The notes under the pieces were generated by a model. The model did no database searches, had not been told where the DNA came from, and saw only the letters and a list, made by a program, of their open reading frames with translations. Below, one piece after another: positions 7,016 to 11,955 of a stretch of 11,955 nt of DNA; the stretch's first letter is position 1, and each line of letters starts with the position of its first letter. The DNA comes from Candidatus Rokuibacteriota bacterium (lineage in GTDB: Bacteria > Methylomirabilota > Methylomirabilia > Rokubacteriales > CSP1-6), in assembly GCA_003220195.1 (NCBI GenBank), contig QHRT01000129.1, positions 1 through 11,955 of the forward strand. Direction: 5' to 3'. The position numbers and the translations under genes were made by a program.

Positions 7016-8173
7016 GTGGAAATAGCCGCCGACGTCGTCATCGTCGGCGCCGGCATCATGGGCGTCAGCGCCGCCTACCATCTCGCGCGGCGGCGCGCGG
7101 GCCGCATCGTCGTGCTCGAGCGCGACACCGTGTGTTCCGGCTCGACGGCGCTGGCGAGCGGCGGGATCCGCCACCAGTACGCGAACCGCATCGGCATCGA
7201 GCTCACGCGACGGAGCATCGTGACGTACGAGAACTTCGCGGACGAATTCGGGGTCGATCCCCAGTTTCGCCAGCATGGCTACCTGATCCTGGTCAGCACC
7301 GCGGAGGAGCTGGAGCAGGCGAGGCGGAACGTCGCGCTCCAGACGAGCCTGGGCGTCGACGTTCAGCTGCTGTCTCCTGACCAGATCGAGCGCCAGTACC
7401 CGTATCTCTCCACCCGTGATCTGCTCGGCGGCACCTACTCGCCGCGCGACGGCTACGCCGATCCCTACCTCGCGTGCACCGCCATCGCCGCGCGGGCGCG
7501 CGAGCTCGGCGTGGTCATCAAGACGGGCAGCGAGGTCACGGGGGTGATTCGCTCCGACCGCGGGGTCGAACGCGTCGTCACGCGCGACGGAAGAGTGTCG
7601 GCGCCGGTCGTCGTGATCGCCGCCGGCGCGTGGTCAGGAGAGCTCGGGAAGCTGATCGGGATCGACATCCCGGTGTCGCCGCGGCGGCGCTCGAAGTTCA
7701 TCACGGCGGCATTTCCCCCGGACCAGATTCCGGCGACCACGCCGTTCGTGATCGATCCGCATCTCGGGATCTCGATGCGTCGCGAGGGCGCCGGGCTCCT
7801 GCTCGGGATCGGACGCAAGGACGAGGCGAGCTCGTTCAGTACGGAGCCGGACTGGGGGCTCGCCGAGCCGCTGGTGGAGCGGGCGATTCACCGCGTGCCG
7901 GCGCTGGCCGATGCAGAGCTCGTGCGCGCGTGGTGCGGGCTCTACGAGATGACGCCGGACCAGACCGGGATCGTCAGCGCGGTGCCGGGCGTCGAGGGTC
8001 TGTACGTCATCGCCGGGTTCAGCGGGCACGGCTTCATGCACGGTCCCATCGCGGGCCAGCTCATGGCCGAGCTGATCCTGGACGGACGCGCCACGACCGT
8101 GGACATCGCTCCGCTCGGTCTCGAGCGCTTCGCGCGCGGCGAGATGGCCGTCGAGCCACTGACGTTTGTCTAA
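7016..8173 (+). CDS. FAD-dependent oxidoreductase of the DadA/sarcosine-oxidase-beta family
   Basis: 385 residues from the GTG at 7016. The open frame continues back to 6911, but those codons lie in the repeat and show no family similarity, while GGAAG at 7007-7011 sits just before the GTG and similarity begins at once. The N-terminal DVVIVGAGIMG (6-16) is the Rossmann GxGxxG, and Glu35 in VVLERD is the ribose-binding acid. CSGSTALASGGIRHQ (40-54) is the family's second FAD contact, and AGFSGHGFMHGPIAG (333-347) is the C-terminal flavin-binding segment seen in sarcosine-oxidase beta-like proteins. The enzyme should oxidise an amine or amino acid, giving the imine and reducing FAD, in the cytoplasm. 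No partner subunit is adjacent, so the substrate is open. Confidence 0.88.
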   Translation: MEIAADVVIVGAGIMGVSAAYHLARRRAGRIVVLERDTVCSGSTALASGGIRHQYANRIGIELTRRSIVTYENFADEFGVDPQFRQHGYLILVSTAEELEQARRNVALQTSLGVDVQLLSPDQIERQYPYLSTRDLLGGTYSPRDGYADPYLACTAIAARARELGVVIKTGSEVTGVIRSDRGVERVVTRDGRVSAPVVVIAAGAWSGELGKLIGIDIPVSPRRRSKFITAAFPPDQIPATTPFVIDPHLGISMRREGAGLLLGIGRKDEASSFSTEPDWGLAEPLVERAIHRVPALADAELVRAWCGLYEMTPDQTGIVSAVPGVEGLYVIAGFSGHGFMHGPIAGQLMAELILDGRATTVDIAPLGLERFARGEMAVEPLTFV

Positions 8174-8240
8174 GCGGCAGCTCGAGCAAAAGCTTCGATT
8201 CCTGGCCGCCGACCCGTAAGCTGGATCGCTGGAGGGCTCG

Positions 8241-8468
8241 ATGAAAACGAAGGGAATGCCACGATCGCCGAGAACGTCGTCGGCGGCCGCCGACCGCACG
8301 ACGTTCGGGCCCGGCGACTACGGCCGGGTCCTCCGGACGGACGGCACCGAGCGCTGGTGGATCCGCTCGTCGAACGGCGCGTGGACGGCGTTGTCGCATC
8401 AGCGCGTGATCGAGAACGGGGACGGCACGATCACGCTGCTCTACGTCAGCGAGGAGAGCGAGCGCTGA
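8241..8468 (+). CDS. Small conserved-looking protein of unknown function
   Basis: 75 residues. The start is well supported: ATG at 8241 with GGAGGG (8231-8236) four bases upstream. The first ~20 residues are basic and Ser/Ala-rich and look disordered. Residues ~22-70 look like a compact beta-rich domain, with WWIRSSNGAW followed by HQRVIENGDGTITLLYV. The pattern W-x-x-R-x-x-N-G ... DGTIT resembles short uncharacterised proteins found in phage and actinobacterial genomes, but I cannot name a family. There is no signal peptide or membrane segment. It lies 67 nt after the oxidoreductase and converges on the membrane protein gene, with nine bases between the two stops. Confidence 0.65.
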   Translation: MKTKGMPRSPRTSSAAADRTTFGPGDYGRVLRTDGTERWWIRSSNGAWTALSHQRVIENGDGTITLLYVSEESER

Positions 8469-8477
8469 ACGTCATCG

Positions 8478-9179
8478 TCAGGACACCGGAGCATTGCTCC
8501 GCTTCGCCGCCGCGGATATCGCGACGCCGGCCCAGTAGGTCATGAGGGCGAGCACGACGCCGACGAGAAGAGAGGCCGCGATGCCCGCCACGTCGGAGGC
8601 GTTCGCGTCCGGCGTCAGGCTGCCGACGAGCCTGAACACGTCGTCGCTTCGCCAGCGGGCCGTCGGGAAGTGCGGGACGAACACCGTCACGAGCCGCGAC
8701 ACGAGGATCGAGCCCATCTCGTAGTAGTCGCCCGGGATCGACACGAACGGCGCGTACGCCATCGGGAGCGCGACGCCGAGCGCAAGGCCGCGCCGCCATC
8801 CCGAGAGCAGCGGGACCGCGCGCAGTAATGGCACGCCAACCAGGATCGTCAAGACGAACGGCGCCGCACACGTCGCCAGATGCGTGAGGTCGCTTCCCCG
8901 GGTATCGAAGCCGCTCAACCGGCCGGCGTACTCCGAGCCGACCGTGACGTAGGGAAAGATCCTGGCGAGCAGCCCGGCGCCGTAGATCCGGCTGATCTCG
9001 AGTCGGGTCACCGCGCCCCCGGTCGAGAGGCACCCCCACGCGTGCGCCAGCTCGTGGACCGGCACGTAGAGCCACCACGCGACGACCAGACTCGAGAGCA
9101 AGACGACGATTTCGGCAGGGCGCCGATCGCGCACGCACGACTCGAACGCGACGAGCCAGTCGTGGAGCGGGCGGGTCAC
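8478..9179 (-). CDS. Integral membrane protein with an M50/site-2-protease-like HELAH motif
   Basis: 233 residues from the GTG at 9179. Hydrophobic segments lie at about 23-40, 100-120, 130-147 and 196-217, so it is an inner-membrane protein with roughly four spans. PVHELAHAWG at 40-49 gives HExxH (His42, Glu43, His46) at the end of the first span, as in intramembrane zinc metalloproteases of the S2P/M50 group. An NPDG-type third ligand is not obvious; PGDYYEMG (149-156) contains the candidate acids Asp151 and Glu154. There is no PDZ or CBS domain. The start is uncertain: a CTG at 9197 overlaps the preceding stop and lies right after a purine run. A much longer reading from 9350 would overlap the lyase remnant and has no hydrophobic or motif support. 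Last gene of the minus-strand cluster; role unknown. Confidence 0.72.
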   Translation of the reverse strand: MTRPLHDWLVAFESCVRDRRPAEIVVLLSSLVVAWWLYVPVHELAHAWGCLSTGGAVTRLEISRIYGAGLLARIFPYVTVGSEYAGRLSGFDTRGSDLTHLATCAAPFVLTILVGVPLLRAVPLLSGWRRGLALGVALPMAYAPFVSIPGDYYEMGSILVSRLVTVFVPHFPTARWRSDDVFRLVGSLTPDANASDVAGIAASLLVGVVLALMTYWAGVAISAAAKRSNAPVS

Positions 9180-9193
9180 GACCGTCGCGACGG

Positions 9194-9534
9194 TCAGTCC
9201 TTGCCTTTCTCGACCGTCGCGCGCTCGATCGCCAGGAGCTTGTCGATGCCGATCACCTGGTGCAGATCCTTTTCGAGCGCCTCGCGGTCGATAGGCGTCG
9301 CGCTCTTCCCGCCGAAGCCGGCCGCGAGGTCGGCGTACACGATCTTCCACGCGGCGAAGGCGGCGAGGAGCGTCGTCGTCGGATCCGCGACGATCTTGTA
9401 GCCGAGTCCTCCGAGGTCCTCGAGCGTCATGCCGAGGCTGGCCAGCCCGCCGGCGCCATCCGAGCCATCAACGGATTGAGCATCAGCGGTGCGGTGACCG
9501 GCAGCCGCCCTTGCATCAGCGCGCGAAGCGTCAT
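9194..9534 (-). pseudogene. Broken isocitrate lyase/PEP-mutase-family gene with a large internal deletion
   Basis: Reading from the ATG at 9534 (GAGGAG just upstream, overlapping the TPP gene's stop), the first ~30 codons give MTLRALMQGRLPV ... LMLNPLMARMA, the N-terminal pattern of this TIM-barrel family. That frame ends at a TGA (9427-9429). In another frame, from about 9451, GGLASLGMTLEDL and then LGYKIVADPTTTLLAAFAAW follow, the family's C-terminal strand and helices, running to the stop at 9194-9196. The middle, including the metal-binding acids and the catalytic loop Cys, is missing; by typical length some 170-180 codons are gone. The junction is near 9445-9456. An ATG at 9430 overlaps the TGA as ATGA, so a 78-residue C-terminal piece might still be made by coupling. 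Family assignment is from recalled patterns. The alternative is two small coupled genes. Confidence 0.6.
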
Positions 9535-9544
9535 GGGGCTCTCC

Positions 9545-11290
9545 TCACTCTCCGCCGGGACCTTCCTTCGCGAAGGGCGACTGGACCTGCCAGAACGGCG
9601 CCTCCTCCGTCGTGACGACGTCCAGCACCACCGGCTCCTTCACGTCGCGGACGCGGTCGAGCTCGGCGACCAGCTCCTTGATCGACTCGACGCGCACACC
9701 GGCGCAGCCCATCGCCTGCGCGATCCGCGCGTAATCCTGGCGTCCGAGCTCGGAGGCGATGAACCGGTTGCCGCGGCGGCGCTGGCCGTCCTTCACCCAG
9801 CCGAGCACGCTGTTGTTCAGCACGACGGTGGCGACGGGAATCCGGTATTGCGCCGCCGTGAACAGCGCGTTCATTGTCATCGCGAAGCCGCCGTCGCCGC
9901 AGACCGCGACGCAATCGCGTTCCGGGGCCGCCAGCTTCGCGCCCATCGCGGCCGGCAGCGCGTACCCCATGCCGCCGATGGAGGACGGCTGATAGACCGT
10001 GCCGGCGCCGCGGCACTGGAAGTAGTGCGTCATGTAGAGACGGTTCGCGCCGGCGTCCATCGTGACGACGGCGCGCTCGTCGAGCCGGCGCGAGAGCTCC
10101 GTGATCACGCGCTCCGGCCGGAGCGGCACGTCGTCGGACCGTTGCTCCGGTTGAGCGAAGTAGCGATGCAGGGTCTTGAGCTCCGCGAGATGCGCGCGAC
10201 GCCGCTCCGCCGTCTCGCGGAGCCGTGACGTCAGGCGCGGCGTCAGCTCGGCGACCAGCGCGGCGAGCGACTCACGGGCGTCCGCGACGATCCCGGCGGC
10301 GACGGGGAAGTGACGGCCGACGTTGAGCGGCTCCACGTCGATCTGGAGAAATTTCTGGCGATCGGCGTCGAGCAGCTCGGGATTCTCGAAGCACGTGTCG
10401 GTCGGCGCGAGGCGCGATCCGACCACCAGCACCGTGTCGGCGGTCGACACGACTTCGTTCGCGACCTGCTGGCCCCAGTTGCCGAAGACGCCGAGCGCCA
10501 GCGGATGCACGTCGGCGATCGCGCTCTTGCCGGTCGCCGTCGTCGCGACCGGAATCGCGAGCAGCTCGGCAAGCTGCGCCAGCTCCGGCCACGCGCGAGA
10601 CGCGTGAACGCCGTTGCCCGCGAGGATGACGGGACTCGCCGAGGCGAGCAGGGCATCGGCGATGCGCGCCACGTCCGCCGAAGCCGGCCGGACGGTGCTC
10701 CCGACAAGATGACGATCGGTCGCGTACACGCGCGGCGGTCGCCGCAGCTTCACGGTGCCGGCGAACGATCGGCTCGCGAAGATCACGGCGACCGGCCCAG
10801 GCGCGCCGGTCGTCGCGTGCTTGATCGCGAGCTGCATCGTCTGCATCGCCTGCTTCGGCTCGTACACCGCCGCGGTGTACTTGGTGGCGCTCGCGAGGAG
10901 ATTACGGAGGTCGTGGTTGCCGTGCTCGCCGGTGCCGGCCTGATAGGGCGCATGGTGCTGGAACGGCGCCATGTCGGTGAAGTCGCCGAGCAGCAGCATG
11001 GGCGACGCGCCCTTGATCGCTTCCAGCGTGCCGAACAGCGCATTGCAGGCGAGGAAGATGCCCTGACCCATCACGACGCCCGGCTTGCCGGTGAGGCGCC
11101 CGTACATCTCGGCCATGATGGAGCCGACCTGCTCGTGGCGGACCAGGATCGTCTGGATCGCGGAGGAGTCGTAGAGCGCGTCGAAAATACGGCCGGTGTC
11201 GCCGCCCGGCATGCCGAAGACGAACTGGATGCCGGCTTCTTCGAGCACGCGCACGACGGCGTGAGGAACGTCGATCTCGTCGGGCATCAT
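9545..11290 (-). CDS. Thiamine-pyrophosphate-dependent enzyme, acetolactate-synthase-like
   Basis: 581 residues with the three-domain layout of the family. The N-terminal PYR domain carries the catalytic Glu53 in VRHEQVGSIMAEMYGR, after the FGMPGG loop (25-30). The central domain includes VILAGNGVHAS and reads through to about residue 360. The C-terminal PP domain has the TPP/Mg motif starting GDGGFAM at 465 and ending LNNS (NN at 492-493). The expected chemistry is decarboxylation of a 2-oxo acid and transfer of the carbanion, as in acetolactate synthase, glyoxylate carboligase or benzoylformate decarboxylase; no motif I can see separates these. The ATG at 11290 has GGGAGG about ten bases upstream, inside the end of the preceding gene, whose stop is three bases away, so translation is likely coupled. 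The broken lyase follows after ten bases. Confidence 0.88.
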   Translation of the reverse strand: MMPDEIDVPHAVVRVLEEAGIQFVFGMPGGDTGRIFDALYDSSAIQTILVRHEQVGSIMAEMYGRLTGKPGVVMGQGIFLACNALFGTLEAIKGASPMLLLGDFTDMAPFQHHAPYQAGTGEHGNHDLRNLLASATKYTAAVYEPKQAMQTMQLAIKHATTGAPGPVAVIFASRSFAGTVKLRRPPRVYATDRHLVGSTVRPASADVARIADALLASASPVILAGNGVHASRAWPELAQLAELLAIPVATTATGKSAIADVHPLALGVFGNWGQQVANEVVSTADTVLVVGSRLAPTDTCFENPELLDADRQKFLQIDVEPLNVGRHFPVAAGIVADARESLAALVAELTPRLTSRLRETAERRRAHLAELKTLHRYFAQPEQRSDDVPLRPERVITELSRRLDERAVVTMDAGANRLYMTHYFQCRGAGTVYQPSSIGGMGYALPAAMGAKLAAPERDCVAVCGDGGFAMTMNALFTAAQYRIPVATVVLNNSVLGWVKDGQRRRGNRFIASELGRQDYARIAQAMGCAGVRVESIKELVAELDRVRDVKEPVVLDVVTTEEAPFWQVQSPFAKEGPGGE

Positions 11291-11293
11291 CGC

Positions 11294-11955
11294 TCAGTTT
11301 CCTCCCACGATCCGGGCGGCGGCGCCCGTCAGCTTGACGATGTGGAGGCCGGTGTTCGCGCGGTCGGCCAGGTACACGAGCCCACGATCGTCCACCTCGA
11401 CGTTGTTGGTCTGGATGGCGACCTTGCAGCTGCGGGTGCCGTTCGTCGCGCCGGCAGGCGCGCCAACCTGAGAAGCCACGCAGCGCTCGGCGGTCTTCGC
11501 GGTCGTAGCTGGGATGTAGAACGCGACCTCGCGTGGCGTGTACGGATCGCGAACGTCGACGGCACGGACGCCCGCGTTGAAGTACGCGATGAACACCATC
11601 TTGCGATAGAAGATCGACGCGAACGACTCGTTGCTCGAGTGCGGACCGAAGCGGCCGCCGCGCTTGCAGAACTCACCTGTTGACTCCGGCACCTGGAAAT
11701 TCGATACGGCGAATGGCCGCGTCTCGGTCGTGACGTCGACGAAGAACGTGACGTGACGGAACTCGCGACACTCGTTCTGCGTCGCCTCGGAGACCGCCAC
11801 GACGAAGTCACGGACCTTGCCGTGGGTGTTCGCCGCGTAGTCGGGGATGGTGACGCCGAGGAGGGGAAACGCGGTGTGCCCGCCCCAGTTCGGCGAGAGC
11901 GGAAGCCGGCTGATCTCCGGCAACGCCAGGTTCGCCGCGGTGGGCTCCTTGGGCC
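11294..11955 (-). CDS. LVIVD-type beta-propeller repeat protein, C-terminal part (5' end outside window)
   Basis: 219 residues are visible and the frame is open to the right edge. A TTG at 11923 is inside the protein, since PKEPTAANLALPEIS reads straight through it. Repeating beta-strand patterns such as MVFIAYFNAGVRAVDVRDPYTPREVAFYIP (quoted only as key residues: FNAGVR, VDVRDP, PREVAFY) and GLVYLADRANTGLHIVKL are typical of LVIVD repeat proteins, which form propellers and are usually exported. Cys residues in EFCKRGG, ERCVAS and RSCKVA suggest disulfides, which would fit an extracytoplasmic site; the signal peptide would be outside the window. It is the first visible gene of the minus-strand cluster and ends three bases before the TPP enzyme start. 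Function unknown. Confidence 0.65.
   Translation of the reverse strand, partial: PKEPTAANLALPEISRLPLSPNWGGHTAFPLLGVTIPDYAANTHGKVRDFVVAVSEATQNECREFRHVTFFVDVTTETRPFAVSNFQVPESTGEFCKRGGRFGPHSSNESFASIFYRKMVFIAYFNAGVRAVDVRDPYTPREVAFYIPATTAKTAERCVASQVGAPAGATNGTRSCKVAIQTNNVEVDDRGLVYLADRANTGLHIVKLTGAAARIVGGN

Noticed and set aside
8174..8209. Possible hairpin right after the oxidoreductase stop (arms 8174-8180 and 8202-8209)
   Set aside because: Seven pairs with a bulge and a 21-base loop and no T-tract; too weak to call a terminator.
9194..9350. Longer reading of the membrane protein starting at 9350
   Set aside because: It would overlap the lyase remnant by about 150 bases and add only an Arg/Gly-rich, motif-free segment typical of antisense or out-of-frame translation in high-GC DNA.
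9194..11290. A phosphonate biosynthesis operon (PEP mutase plus phosphonopyruvate decarboxylase)
   Set aside because: The lyase is broken, its family includes many non-mutase enzymes, and the TPP protein is a full-length acetolactate-synthase-type enzyme rather than the shorter decarboxylase. No transaminase or other phosphonate gene is nearby.

Overview
The window is high-GC bacterial chromosomal DNA. Genes are tightly packed and use GTG as well as ATG starts. The content looks like a free-living soil or sediment heterotroph: a VOC-fold extradiol dioxygenase, a CaiB/BaiF CoA transferase, an amidohydrolase_2 protein, a cupin, a DadA-type FAD oxidoreductase and an acetolactate-synthase-like TPP enzyme. 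This mix is common in Rokubacteria/Methylomirabilota-like and proteobacterial soil genomes. The phylum is inference; there is no rRNA or tRNA to fix it, and I see no phage, insertion sequence, integrase or CRISPR.

Layout. 1-204 (+) is the C-terminal end of a response-regulator receiver domain. It is followed by a two-hairpin repeat (copy A, 221-289). 306-1196 (-) is a two-domain extradiol-dioxygenase-like protein. Divergent from it, 1319-2134 (+) encodes a cytidylate-kinase-like domain fused to a BON domain. Next on the + strand are a CoA transferase (2174-3373) and a possibly leaderless methyltransferase (3497-4276). The methyltransferase converges, four bases apart, on an amidohydrolase (4281-5738, -). 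Across a divergent promoter region lie a cupin (5922-6380) and a three-TPR protein (6407-6892), then repeat copy B (6896-6964), an FAD oxidoreductase (7016-8173) and a 75-residue protein (8241-8468).

From 8478 to the right edge everything is on the minus strand and looks like one transcription unit, read right to left. It comprises an LVIVD-type repeat protein (cut by the edge), a TPP enzyme starting 3 nt after it, a broken isocitrate lyase/PEP-mutase-type gene starting 10 nt later, and an integral membrane protein with an intramembrane HELAH zinc-protease motif.

How the genes fit together. The catabolic enzymes suggest scavenging of aromatic or organic acids and amines, but no complete pathway can be read. 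The cupin/amidohydrolase pair and the TPP enzyme/lyase pair are the two groupings most likely to be functional units. The most distinctive observations are (1) a pair of ~70-nt two-hairpin repeats whose stems differ in sequence but keep base pairing, down to a shared C·T mismatch; (2) a lyase pseudogene with head and tail retained and most of the barrel deleted, leaving an ATGA overlap; (3) the kinase-BON fusion. I found nothing that amounts to a complete new defence or mobile system.
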